Part shown: positions 23,908-32,160 of the stretch, one piece after another
How the letters are laid out: every line of letters starts with the position of its first letter
Numbering within the stretch: position 1 is the first letter of the stretch
NCBI RefSeq assembly: GCF_014696065.1
Contig: NZ_JACJPL010000031.1
Span: 969,885 to 1,033,884, forward strand
Direction of reading: 5' to 3'
Length of the DNA: 64,000 nt
Origin: Leptolyngbya sp. FACHB-261
Lineage (GTDB): Bacteria > Cyanobacteriota > Cyanobacteriia > FACHB-261
Notes under the pieces: generated by a model
Database searches by the model: none
What the model was told of the DNA's origin: nothing
The model's input: only the letters and a program-made list of their open reading frames with translations
Translations under genes and position numbers: made by a program

Positions 23908-24360
23908 CTAGCTGGCAGCGGTGACTTCCCGTTCTGCTTCTGCTGCAGGCTCTATAAAGCCAAAGTAGAAGGCAACAAGCGCAGTGATTGCATTAAACCA
24001 GACGTTGTTCCCAAAGATGGGCATCAAACCAAAGGTTGTATTGGTCACTGGGAACAGGCCCATCAAGGCAATCAAGATATAGGAAATGGCAAAGCCCTGG
24101 TTGAATACCCGAGAGCCACTGAAGCTTGTGAAGGCTGCAATGCCTAAGAGGCCTACAACGATATGAACAGCGTTGTGCAAAAAGTTAGTTGGGAAAAGTC
24201 CCAGCACATAGCCATAGCCATCATCAAATGAAAGAGTTGGGGCATCAACTTGGATTCCCGGAGCACCTGTGGGTAAAGTCACAAAGGCAGGCAAGAAACC
24301 AAAGATACCGACCATCAGGAAAAGAAGCCCAACAATCAGGGCGAAGTAGCGTGTTTTCAT
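23908..24360 (-). CDS. DUF4383-type membrane protein
   Basis: A 150-residue membrane protein with about four hydrophobic segments: FALIVGLLFLMVGIFGFLPA, LHNAVHIVVGLLGIAAF, AISYILIALMGLFPV and NAITALVAFYFGF. The LFPTNFLHNAVHIVVG block is characteristic of the DUF4383 family, which is common in cyanobacteria and actinobacteria, with unknown function. The length suits the family. ATG 24360. Alone on its strand, with a strong hairpin downstream at 23791-23856. Confidence 0.85.
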   Translation of the reverse strand: MKTRYFALIVGLLFLMVGIFGFLPAFVTLPTGAPGIQVDAPTLSFDDGYGYVLGLFPTNFLHNAVHIVVGLLGIAAFTSFSGSRVFNQGFAISYILIALMGLFPVTNTTFGLMPIFGNNVWFNAITALVAFYFGFIEPAAEAEREVTAAS

Positions 24361-24571
24361 TAAGACCTCACTGTTAAAGGTTAAAGGTTTGACCTAAGGT
24401 ATTCAGACTGAAAAAGCTTTTGTCTCGTTACTGCTCCAAGAATGTGCAGAACTTCACTCAAGGAGGCCTTCTACTCCTATTCAACTGAGCTGTATGCATG
24501 GAGCATGTATCGAAAGATAGAAAAAGCCGAAGGTTGAACTAAAGGTCGAACTAGCGATGCATTTATCTGTA

Positions 24572-25465
24572 TCACCGAGAACGCTCTGGCGGAATATCAA
24601 AGGTGTATGTTTCACCATGAGCGAGATACTTAACTTGTTGTTCAAGCCCTGCTGCTTTGACGGCTTCAATAAAGTCTTCAAGCGGGGACTTAAAGACCGT
24701 GTAGTCATTGAAATGAATTGGAATAGCGGTTTTAGGCGCAATGATTTTGATAGCTTCGACACCTTGCTTGCCATCCATTGTCAACATAATGCCGAAAGCC
24801 CGGGTTCCACCTAAGTGAAGAAGCGCTAAATCAATCTCAGAGTAGCGTTTAGGAATTTCCCTAAGCTGATTGTTCAGCAATGTGTCACCGCTAATGTAAA
24901 GGCGAAACGCTGTTTTTCCAGAAGGGGTTGGGAACTCTAACATGCTACCCATTACGGGTGGCAACATTGCTGAAAGAAGACCAGGGGCATGCTGACCAGG
25001 CATCGCTGTAATGCGCAGTAAGCTCTCCCCCTTAGTTACTGTTAAGGTCTCCCAAGTTTTGAGGGCGTAGGATAAACGAAATCCTTTATGCTTCAAGGCA
25101 GTAGCCGAGTGACCGGTAGTAACAATCGGTAGGTCTTTATCGAGCTTATGTTCAGCAATCCGATCAAAATGGTCGTCGTGTAAATGCGATAGTAAGACAA
25201 AATCGAGGGGCGGTAGTTCCTCAATTTCAATCGCTGGATTCGTTACTCGGGCTGATTTCAAGCCATAGCCTAGGTGAACATGATCGCCCTGATGCAAAAA
25301 GTTAGGGTCAGTCAGAATCGTAAAGCCACCGTAGCGCAGAATAACTGTCGCAGTTCCAACAAAAAAGATCGAACCCTGCTCAAGCGTGGAGGTACGGTGT
25401 TGATTGGGAAGAACCAGTTCTTGGCCTGAACTCACTTGGCCCGAACTCACTTGGCCTGAAGTCAT
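24572..25465 (-). CDS. MBL-fold metal-dependent hydrolase (UlaG-like)
   Basis: A 297-residue metallo-beta-lactamase-fold protein. The metal motif is HLHDDHFD near residue 93, with further ligands in AMPGQHAPG, SGDTL, and the terminal IPIHFNDYT. The family hydrolyses varied substrates (lactones, phosphodiesters); this subgroup has no known substrate. The first 15 residues are three repeats, MTSGQ, VSSGQ and VSSGQ, encoded by a 15-bp tandem repeat, so ATG 25465 or the GTG codons at 25450 and 25435 could all start the protein. None has a strong ribosome-binding site. Confidence 0.88.
   Translation of the reverse strand: MTSGQVSSGQVSSGQELVLPNQHRTSTLEQGSIFFVGTATVILRYGGFTILTDPNFLHQGDHVHLGYGLKSARVTNPAIEIEELPPLDFVLLSHLHDDHFDRIAEHKLDKDLPIVTTGHSATALKHKGFRLSYALKTWETLTVTKGESLLRITAMPGQHAPGLLSAMLPPVMGSMLEFPTPSGKTAFRLYISGDTLLNNQLREIPKRYSEIDLALLHLGGTRAFGIMLTMDGKQGVEAIKIIAPKTAIPIHFNDYTVFKSPLEDFIEAVKAAGLEQQVKYLAHGETYTFDIPPERSR
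25421..25465 (-). repeat. Three tandem 15-bp units forming the start of the MBL gene
   Basis: Three adjacent 15-base units (TTGGCCTGAACTCAC on the + strand, 1-3 changes each) end exactly at the start codon of the MBL gene. On the coding strand the units begin ATG, GTG and GTG, so each could serve as an in-frame start. Confidence 0.85.
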
Positions 25466-25732
25466 GGGAAACAGAGCCTGTAATACATTCCCTCCAATCT
25501 GTTCAAAGGGCGTAGCTACAACTTCTAACCTTTGCTAGATCTTTGGCTAGTTTTCTCGATCGCTAAGCTTATATAACTGGATCGAACTGATACGGTCGCT
25601 ACAATCTACAGTTGCTTCGATCTCAAAGAAGTAATTGAGGGCCATTCTTGTGCAGTCTATGGATCATGACTGCTGACGGCCGATCTTTACTCCACTACGT
25701 TATCACGGATACATAAATTTACAGTACAGCAA

Positions 25733-25903
25733 TTATTTTAGGGGGTCTGTTTGCAGATCTAGTCGTTGCAGCAGCTGGGTAGAATCTCTCTCAATCACCA
25801 CGATTTTGCGACGAGACTTCTCGCCACGCAGCAGAGAAATTTTGCTTTTAGAAACATTAAAAAATTCGGCTAGCAGTTCAAGACAAGCCTGGTTGGTTAG
25901 ACT
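25733..25903 (-). pseudogene. Truncated DUF167 (YggU) pseudogene
   Basis: On the minus strand the frame from 25903 reads SLTNQACLELLAEFFNVSK, then SKISLLRGEKSRRKIVVIERD, to a TAA at 25733-25735. NQACLELLAEFF-V-KSKI-L-RGEKSR-K matches the C-terminal half of DUF167/YggU proteins. Two stop codons (TAA, TAG) stand directly before the first residue, and no start is present, so the N-terminal third (which carries the K-x-KPNAK strands) is gone. It lies in the 489-base gap 25466-25954, where nothing else is identifiable. Confidence 0.7.
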
Positions 25904-25954
25904 CTATTAATTAAACTGTGTAGCAGGATAGTGTGAGAGGTTGAGCGAGTTGCT

Positions 25955-26293
25955 ATGTTCTCAGTCCGAGTTCCCTTCAAAGCCGATCGTACCTTCCTAC
26001 GTGAATGCCTCAAGCTGCGCTATCAGGCTGCCAGCAAACCCCTTAAAAAAGCAGATGTCGCTTTGCGAAGGGCGCTAAAGTATCCAGAGCGGGGGCGATT
26101 CTGGGTAGTCGAACGTGACGGCGAATCAATTGGCTACGCCTGGGTACGGTGCGTTTGGACTGGCACTGAAACAGCTCAACTAGCCGATCTCTATGGGCTG
26201 GAGCAAGCTGAAGGCATCGAGTCCATCGTGACGGAACTCGCAGGCTACTATCGCAGCCTAGGTTATACATTCATTGCAAATCTAAGGCGCTAA
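25955..26293 (+). CDS. Hypothetical protein of 112 residues
   Basis: A compact soluble protein with a basic N-terminal half (LRECLKLRYQAASKPLKKAD) and a beta-rich centre (RFWVVERDGESIGYAWVRCVW). It ends YRSLGYTFIANLRR. The fold order (helix, strand pair, helix, final strand) could be GNAT-like, but there is no acetyl-CoA P-loop motif. ATG 25955. It stands between the DUF167 remnant and the convergent GT2. Family not recognised. Confidence 0.6.
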   Translation: MFSVRVPFKADRTFLRECLKLRYQAASKPLKKADVALRRALKYPERGRFWVVERDGESIGYAWVRCVWTGTETAQLADLYGLEQAEGIESIVTELAGYYRSLGYTFIANLRR

Positions 26294-26298
26294 CACTA

Positions 26299-27303
26299 TC
26301 ACTCACCCCGCTGCGATGCACTGTTGCGCGGTGATCTGGAGAATGCTCCTCTAGTCGAGCTTTCTGACTCCAATTTGCGCACTCGATAGAGAATTTCCTC
26401 ACTCAGCTTGCGATTGGCTCGAATTAAGTCAGCTAGCAGGCCAAACAAACAGACTTGAAAGCCAGTGACCAGCAGAATAATCGACAAGGGCAAAGAGAGA
26501 CGACCGCTGGGATCTCCGGTTAGCACTAGCCATAAGTAGCGCATGCCGACGGCAAAGCCAGCTGCCAGCAGTACACAACCAATGGTCAAGAACACCGTTA
26601 GTGGCCGATACATGGTGTAGGTGCGCAGGATCGTAGAACCTGAGCGTTGCAAATAGCTAGCAATACCCTTAAACAGGCGGGAGGGACGGGTGGGCAAGTT
26701 AGTGCGCACCGGCACATTGGCTACCGTCAAACCACTACGCCCTGCCTGAATCAAGGTTTCCATAGTGTAGGAAAACTCTGACACCACATTTAGCCGCAAC
26801 AGAGCTTCACGGGAATAAGCACGGAAACCGCTAGCAGCATCACAGACTGGAGTATTGGAGGCATGACGCATCACCCAACTGCCATAGCGTTGTAAGCGTC
26901 GCTTCAGGGGTGAGAAGTGCTGGATTCGCTCCGGTTGCCGGTCACCCACCACGATGTCCGCTTCGTTCATCAAAATGGGATGGATTAAATTGGCAATGTC
27001 ACCCGCGTAATACTGGTTATCGGCGTCCGTATTAACGACAACATCAGCCCCCAATTTGACACAGGCATCAATGCCAGCTTGGAAAGCAGCAGCCAGACCA
27101 CGGTTGCGCTTGAAGTGGACAATATGATCTACTCCACAAGCTCTGGCAACCTCAACTGTAGCGTCAGTGCTGCCATCATCGATAATCAGAATTTCGACCC
27201 GGTCAACCCCTGGCAAATGCCGAGGCAGAGCCTTTAGAGTCATCGGCAGAGTCCGCTCTTCATTGAGGCAGGGAATCTGAATGATTAAAAGACACTCCGA
27301 CAT
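26299..27303 (-). CDS. Glycosyltransferase family 2 with C-terminal membrane anchor (DPM1/DPG-like)
   Basis: About 334 residues. The N-terminal GT-A domain has IPCLNEERTL, IIDDGSTDAT and the metal-binding VVNTDADNQY. Further on comes CDAASGFRAYS, then two hydrophobic helices (LTVFLTIGCVLLAAGFAVG and LPLSIILLVTGFQVCLFGLL). This resembles polyprenyl-phosphate mannosyl- or glucosyltransferases that make lipid-linked sugar donors. ATG 27303 (MSECLLIIQIP) is chosen over one at 27330 because a GGTGGAG precedes it. It points away from the EPS cluster to its right but may feed it; that link is inference. Confidence 0.87.
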   Translation of the reverse strand: MSECLLIIQIPCLNEERTLPMTLKALPRHLPGVDRVEILIIDDGSTDATVEVARACGVDHIVHFKRNRGLAAAFQAGIDACVKLGADVVVNTDADNQYYAGDIANLIHPILMNEADIVVGDRQPERIQHFSPLKRRLQRYGSWVMRHASNTPVCDAASGFRAYSREALLRLNVVSEFSYTMETLIQAGRSGLTVANVPVRTNLPTRPSRLFKGIASYLQRSGSTILRTYTMYRPLTVFLTIGCVLLAAGFAVGMRYLWLVLTGDPSGRLSLPLSIILLVTGFQVCLFGLLADLIRANRKLSEEILYRVRKLESESSTRGAFSRSPRNSASQRGE

Positions 27304-27442
27304 ACTCCACCTGCCACCCATCACCACCATCTCTGACCCTTACCCTATCACCCGTGGGTCTATCAAGCTCAGAGCTTTGGATTTTGCATAGCTAATAGCG
27401 AGTGATAGCGGCTGCATCTTCGCTCCCCCCAAATCAGGTTTA

Positions 27443-27529
27443 TTACAGATCGAGAGGGCAGTTGAGGAGCTTAATGCTCTTGAGCTTACCCTGTACGCTG
27501 ACGTGCTTGACGGCTTCAGCGAAGTTCAT
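27443..27529 (-). CDS. Possible 28-residue peptide
   Basis: An ATG at 27529 with AAGG six bases before it opens a 28-codon frame (MNFAEAVKHVSVQGKLKSIK, then LLNCPLDL) ending TAA at 27443. The sequence is amphipathic and basic. It lies in the 943-base gap 27304-28273, which otherwise holds only the small ORF at 27930 and hairpins. Nothing else supports it, and it may be chance. Confidence 0.18.
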   Translation of the reverse strand: MNFAEAVKHVSVQGKLKSIKLLNCPLDL

Positions 27530-27929
27530 TTTAACCTTAAGCCGACGCTAAAAAACACCCATCAGTTCATTTACCAAAGATACTTCTATAGTCTGAAACG
27601 GATACACTAGCAAGGTCGTTTCTAATGGCATAAAGTCTCATCTCAAGGCGATAAAAATAGATTTTTCAAGATCCTGAAACATCAAACTTACCTCTTTGCA
27701 AGAGTTAAGAACCAACTCACTTTTACAACTTAAGATCCAGTTTTTTAGGCCAAGTTCTTCACAGCTAATCTAGGTCATCCTACCCGGCTTCTTCTGAATA
27801 GAAGGCACCTGTACCTACTTTCCCCCACTGCCTTCAGGTGTTGAGAATCGTCAAGCTTGGTTTCAGCCTAATACTTCCTTGCCCAACGCTCTTGAACCAG
27901 ATCCCCCTGCGTTTGGAGAAGGGAACTTT

Positions 27930-28022
27930 ATGGGGGCAGAGCCAATTCTGGTGTCTGCACTCAGCCTGAGCCTGCTACCAGCCCTCGCACTCCTACGCTG
28001 CCGTAAAGCGCAGTTCCTGTAG
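27930..28022 (+). CDS. Candidate 30-residue single-span membrane protein, PsaM-like
   Basis: An ATG at 27930 preceded by GAAGGGAAC encodes 30 residues: an acidic start (MGAEP), a hydrophobic helix (ILVSALSLSLLPALALL) and a basic end (RCRKAQFL). Photosystem I subunit M has 31 residues, with LLPA followed by four residues and Arg at equivalent positions; this peptide shares LLPA-x4-R and length. The C-terminus differs (RKAQFL against the usual STELYK), so identity is tentative. A hairpin follows 31 bases after the stop. Alternatively it is an unrelated small membrane protein or a chance frame. Confidence 0.35.
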   Translation: MGAEPILVSALSLSLLPALALLRCRKAQFL

Positions 28023-28053
28023 GAACTAACTACTAGAGACTAGATAGCCTAGA

Positions 28054-28085
28054 CCAGAATCTTCATTGAAGCTTGGAGATTCTGG
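28054..28085. terminator. Hairpin downstream of the small membrane ORF
   Basis: CCAGAATCT at 28054-28062 pairs with AGATTCTGG at 28077-28085 around a 14-base loop. No T-run follows, so it is a possible transcript-end or processing hairpin, not a classical terminator. A second near-palindrome, TAGATCCATCATGGATCTA, lies about 25 bases further on. Confidence 0.4.
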
Positions 28086-28273
28086 CCAGAATCCCTCCTA
28101 AATCTCTATAGATCCATCATGGATCTAGGAGTTGATCTGAGTAATTCTTATAGCAGGGGCAGCCTCACCATTCCTGGCCATTGACCATATGTATCCGGGT
28201 TCAGCTCAGATGTTCTGCTTCTAGAGTATGGTCTACCGTGGGAAGACTTAAACCTGGGAGCGGAGAAGTAGCT

Positions 28274-28957
28274 ATGAGTGCAAGTAACGACTATCGACGG
28301 CTCTCTGACGTATCCGGTCAGATTCTGCAGATCATAGGCGTGGTTCTGATTGTGGGGGTCCTGCTGGACTACGTGATTCTGGCAATCCCCCCTAACTTCC
28401 TGAACCAGCAGTGGGAGGTGCAGTACATCAGTACATTAGTTGACCGGGGAATTGTGCCACTAGTGGGCATTGCTTTCCTGTTCGTGGGCTCTTGGTTGCA
28501 ACAGGGGGCAGGTAGGCCACCGGCGAAAGCGCCTCGAGACGCCAAGTTCTGGGCTCTGTTGCTGTCAGTGGTTCTTGGCTTGGTCTTTCTGCTAGCAGCA
28601 GGCGTGAATTTTAGTAGCGCTCAACGTCTGCGACAGGATGCGTTAGCCAATATTCAGAACCAGGCCCAAGCCCAGGAGCAACTACTGCAACAACGGCTCG
28701 GTCAAGCGCAAGCTCAACTCCAGCAGGGTCAACAACGGGGCAACCCTCCGATTACCTCTGAACAACTAGAAGCACAAGCCAAACAAGCTTTGTTCAATAT
28801 CCGGAACAACCAGCAACAGCTGGAGAAACAAGTACAGGCCAAAGTGACACAGGACATCTTGCGCATCACCCTCAGTGGTCTGCTGCTGGGCATTGGCTAC
28901 AGTGCGGTTGGCTGGTCAGGTCTAGTTGGGTTGGGCTACCTGGGGCGCGGTAAGTAG
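28274..28957 (+). CDS. HpsJ-like membrane protein
   Basis: About 227 residues. Two N-terminal transmembrane segments (IIGVVLIVGVLLDYVILAI and IVPLVGIAFLFVGSWLQ), a third near residue 100 (FWALLLSVVLGLVFLLAAGV), a Gln-rich coiled coil of about 80 residues (AQAQEQLLQQRLGQAQAQLQQ pattern), and a final segment (ITLSGLLLGIGYSAVGW). This is the layout of the HpsJ family, named for hormogonium polysaccharide secretion in Nostoc and often linked to cyanoexosortase loci. ATG 28274, with GGAG upstream, is preferred over 28181. It is the first gene of the EPS/exosortase operon. Confidence 0.8.
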   Translation: MSASNDYRRLSDVSGQILQIIGVVLIVGVLLDYVILAIPPNFLNQQWEVQYISTLVDRGIVPLVGIAFLFVGSWLQQGAGRPPAKAPRDAKFWALLLSVVLGLVFLLAAGVNFSSAQRLRQDALANIQNQAQAQEQLLQQRLGQAQAQLQQGQQRGNPPITSEQLEAQAKQALFNIRNNQQQLEKQVQAKVTQDILRITLSGLLLGIGYSAVGWSGLVGLGYLGRGK

Positions 28958-28997
28958 GTACACCAAACGAATTGCTAACAATTTAAGGACGGGCAGC

Positions 28998-29882
28998 GTG
29001 TTTTCGGTCTATATCCTGACCCATAACGAAGAGAAAGACATTGCTGCATGCATTGAGTCCGCCCTCTTCAGCGACGATATCATCGTCGTAGACTCTTGCA
29101 GTACAGATCACACCCTAGCTATCGCCCGTAGCTATGCTGAGCGTGGCGACCCGGTGCGGGTCGTTGAACACCCCTTCGAGAGCCACGGGCGACAACGGAC
29201 CTGGATGCTGGAGAATATCCAGCCCAAGCACGACTGGGTCTATATCTTGGAGGCGGATGAGCGCCTGACGCCCGAGCTGTTTGCTGAGTGCTGTGAGGCC
29301 CTGAAGTCCCCAGACCATGTAGCCTACTACGTGGCAGAGCGAGTCATGTTTATGGGGAGCTGGATTCGCCGGAGTACCCAGTACCCCCGCTACCAACTGC
29401 GCTTGTTCCGCCACGGTAAGGTTTGGTTCTCTGATTACGGCCACACCGAACGGGAGGAAGTCTCAGGCTCCACGAGCTTTTTGCAACAGACCTATCCGCA
29501 TTACACCTCCAGCAAGGGGCTGAGCCGTTGGCTCGACAAACACAACCGCTACTCTAGCGACGAAGCGACAGAAACTCTGTATCAGCTCAAGCACGGCTCA
29601 GTCAGCTGGCGCGCCTTGCTGTTGGGGACAACTGAGGTTGAGCGGCGTCGAGCGCTGAAAGACTTGTCGCTGCGTCTGCCCTTTCGCCCACTGCTCCGCT
29701 TTCTCTACATGTACTTTGGTCTGGGTGGCTGGCTAGATGGCCGGGCTGGTTTCGCCTGGTGTACGCTTCAAGCGTTCTATGAATATCTAATTCTGCTCAA
29801 AGTCGAAGAACTGCGGCAGGCTGAAACCAGCTCAGACAATCAAGCTGAGCCTCTGAAACCCACAGTCTCTTTGCATGGCTAA
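28998..29882 (+). CDS. Glycosyltransferase family 2 (WaaE/KdtX-like)
   Basis: A 294-residue GT-A enzyme. VYILTHNEEKDIAACIESAL is the nucleotide-sugar start, followed by DDIIVVDSCSTDHT, and the acidic motif YILEADERLTPEL stands where DxD is usual. The C-terminal part has FRHGKVWFSDYGHTEREEVSG and KGLSRWLDKHNRYSS, as in WaaE-like lipopolysaccharide core glucosyltransferases. The start is GTG 28998 with AAGGA 8 bases upstream; upstream in-frame starts overlap the HpsJ-like gene. The Gfo/Idh gene overlaps its end by 8 bases. The sugar and acceptor are unknown. Confidence 0.85.
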   Translation: MFSVYILTHNEEKDIAACIESALFSDDIIVVDSCSTDHTLAIARSYAERGDPVRVVEHPFESHGRQRTWMLENIQPKHDWVYILEADERLTPELFAECCEALKSPDHVAYYVAERVMFMGSWIRRSTQYPRYQLRLFRHGKVWFSDYGHTEREEVSGSTSFLQQTYPHYTSSKGLSRWLDKHNRYSSDEATETLYQLKHGSVSWRALLLGTTEVERRRALKDLSLRLPFRPLLRFLYMYFGLGGWLDGRAGFAWCTLQAFYEYLILLKVEELRQAETSSDNQAEPLKPTVSLHG

Positions 29883-30894
29883 TTCCACAATTCATACCAA
29901 GGTTGCTGTATTTGGAGCAGGCCGTTGGGGCATGCATTTGGTGCGCAATTTCCAGCAGCATCCTCAAGCAGAGGTGGTGGCCGTCTGCGATCCAAATCCT
30001 GAGACCCTGGCAGCTCTTAACAAACAGCTGACTTTGCCACCGACAACCCTGCTCACAGACAAGTGGCAACGAGCTTTAGAACAACCTGAGCTTGAGGCAG
30101 TTGTCATCGCGACTCCAGCCTGCACCCACTTCAAACTAGTGCAAGCTGCTTTGCAGCAGGGACTCCATGTCCTGGTTGAAAAGCCGCTTACCCTAACCGT
30201 TTTGGAGGCTCAAGCGCTTTGTCAGTTGGCGCAGCAGCAACAGCGTCAGTTAGTTGTAGACCACACTTACCTGTTCAACCCAGCGGTCTGGGCAGTGGCT
30301 GAGCAGGTTCAGGCCGGTGCAATTGGAAAACTGCGCTACGGTTACGCTGCCCGAACCCACTTGGGACCTGTACGACAGGATGTTGATGCTCTCTGGGATC
30401 TGGCCATTCACGACCTCGCCATGTTCAACCTCTGGACGGGCAGTGAGCCCGTGCATGTGCAGGCGATGGGTAACCGCTGGTTGCAGGCAGGGCAGGCCGA
30501 TCTAGTCTGGGCCCGTTTGGCGTATCCCAGTGGCTTTGAGGCAACCCTGCACTTGTGCTGGTGTAACCCTGATAAGCAGCGGCGCAGCACAGTCGTGGGC
30601 AGCCAGGGCGCGATTGTGTTTGAGGAGCTACGTCTAGACCAACCAGTGACGCTATACAGTGGGGCGTTTGAGCAACGAGCAAGCCAATTTCTGCCCCAAG
30701 GACAGGCTACCCAGGCGATACCAGTGCCTGCTGCCGAGCCACTGGCTCACGTTTGCGATCATTTCCTGGCTTGTGTGCACTCTAACCAGCCCTCGACTGT
30801 CTCTTCAGGGCGGGTAGGTGCTGAATTGGTCAAAGTCTTGGTAGCACTGTCACGAGCGCTAGAGGCAGGCACTTGGATCGAGGTCGAGGCTTAG
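29875..30894 (+). CDS. Gfo/Idh/MocA-family oxidoreductase
   Basis: A 339-residue NAD(P)-dependent enzyme: KVAVFGAGRWGMHLVRNF dinucleotide-binding loop, VIATPACTHF, VLVEKPLTLT with the conserved EKP lysine, then the alpha/beta C-terminal domain (DLAIHDLAMFNLW with catalytic His). In polysaccharide loci these act on nucleotide sugars, for example making 3-keto sugars that a DegT aminotransferase then aminates. The next gene is such an aminotransferase, so the pair likely makes an amino sugar. ATG 29875 overlaps the GT2 end by 8 bases. The exact substrate is unknown. Confidence 0.88.
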   Translation: MANSTIHTKVAVFGAGRWGMHLVRNFQQHPQAEVVAVCDPNPETLAALNKQLTLPPTTLLTDKWQRALEQPELEAVVIATPACTHFKLVQAALQQGLHVLVEKPLTLTVLEAQALCQLAQQQQRQLVVDHTYLFNPAVWAVAEQVQAGAIGKLRYGYAARTHLGPVRQDVDALWDLAIHDLAMFNLWTGSEPVHVQAMGNRWLQAGQADLVWARLAYPSGFEATLHLCWCNPDKQRRSTVVGSQGAIVFEELRLDQPVTLYSGAFEQRASQFLPQGQATQAIPVPAAEPLAHVCDHFLACVHSNQPSTVSSGRVGAELVKVLVALSRALEAGTWIEVEA

Positions 30895-31002
30895 GCAATC
30901 TGAGTACTTTCACGGTTTCTTCAAGCCGACTTTACCCCTTGCTTACGGGAAATCTTGGATAAAGGTGGAAACTCCGCTTGTAGCCTCTGGCTCTGTACCC
31001 TG

Positions 31003-32160
31003 ATGGCCGTGCCCTTTGTCGATTTAATGCCTCTCTATCAGCAGTGCAAGTCTGAAGTGGATCAAGCCATCCAATCGGTCTTACTGCGGGGAGATTATGT
31101 ACTAGGCGAGGCTGTTGCTGCTTTTGAAGCCGCGTTCGCCCAAGCTTGTGCAGGCAACGAAACCCTGTATGGTATCGGTGTCGGTTGTGGAACTGATGCC
31201 ATCAGCTTGGGGCTACAAGCCTGCGGTATCGGCAAAGGCGATGAAGTCCTAGTGCCTGCTAACACCTTCGTAGCAACGCTCATTGGGGTTTTGCGCACTG
31301 GGGCGACACCGATCCTGGTTGATTGCGATCCTGAGACTGCCCTGATCGATTTAGACGTGGCGGAGACTGCGATCACACCCCGGACCCGTGCCATCGTCCC
31401 GGTCCACCTTTACGGTCAGATGGTTTCGCCTCTGCGGCTACGCGCCATCGCTGCAGCCTATGACATCTTGATCTTCGAGGATGCAGCGCAAGCCCATTTG
31501 GCTGAGCGGGAAGGCATCAGAGCTGGCTCAGTGGGTACAGCGGCAGCCTTCAGCTTCTATCCCAGCAAAAACCTAGGGGCCGTCGGTGACGGAGGCATGG
31601 TCGTGACCTGTGATCCTGAGGTGGCCCGTCGAGTTCGCTCCTTGCGCAACTACGGCGCACCCCGCAAGTATTACCACACAGAACTGGGCACCAACAGTCG
31701 GTTAGATAGCCTCCAGGCAGCCGTGTTACTCGCTAAGCTTCCCCACCTGCACCAGTGGAACCAGCAGCGCCAGCTAGCGGCTCAGATCTACGATGCCCTG
31801 CTGAAGCCAATGACTGAAGCGGGTGTACAACCCATTAGCAATCAGAGCGGTAACGGCCATGTTTACCATCTCTATGTGCTGCGAGTGCAGAATGCTGACC
31901 TAGACCGGGATGAATTGAGCGCTCGTCTTCAGGCTCAGGAGATTCAGACCGGGATTCACTACCCCATTCCCTGTCACCTCCAACCAGCTTTTACTGAACT
32001 TGGCTACAGTCGAGGACAATTTCCTCATGCTGAAGCTCTCTGTGAGCAAATTCTATCTTTGCCGATGTATCCGGGTTTAAGTCCGGAGCAAGTGCAACAG
32101 GTGACGACAGCGGTAGCAGAGGCTATACCCAAGGCAAGAACCACTGGGATGTACCGATGA
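31003..32160 (+). CDS. DegT/DnrJ/EryC1/StrS-family sugar aminotransferase
   Basis: A 385-residue PLP enzyme. VPFVDLMPLYQQC start, GCGTDAISLGLQA phosphate-binding, VPANTFVATLIGVLRTGATPILVD, EDAAQAH with the ring-stacking Asp, and FYPSKNLGAVGDGG with the PLP Lys near residue 189. RNYG follows with substrate contacts. It transaminates keto-nucleotide sugars. The upstream Gfo/Idh gene would provide the keto sugar. ATG 31003 matches the family start; an upstream frame start at 30955 is unlikely. Its stop overlaps the exosortase start. Confidence 0.92.
   Translation: MAVPFVDLMPLYQQCKSEVDQAIQSVLLRGDYVLGEAVAAFEAAFAQACAGNETLYGIGVGCGTDAISLGLQACGIGKGDEVLVPANTFVATLIGVLRTGATPILVDCDPETALIDLDVAETAITPRTRAIVPVHLYGQMVSPLRLRAIAAAYDILIFEDAAQAHLAEREGIRAGSVGTAAAFSFYPSKNLGAVGDGGMVVTCDPEVARRVRSLRNYGAPRKYYHTELGTNSRLDSLQAAVLLAKLPHLHQWNQQRQLAAQIYDALLKPMTEAGVQPISNQSGNGHVYHLYVLRVQNADLDRDELSARLQAQEIQTGIHYPIPCHLQPAFTELGYSRGQFPHAEALCEQILSLPMYPGLSPEQVQQVTTAVAEAIPKARTTGMYR

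Noticed and set aside
27360..27610. Open + frame of about 70 codons (ERAVEELNALELTLYADVLDG) ending at TAG 27607-27609
   Set aside because: No start codon of any kind precedes the plausible part, and the opposite strand has an equally short ORF. Not enough to call a gene or pseudogene.
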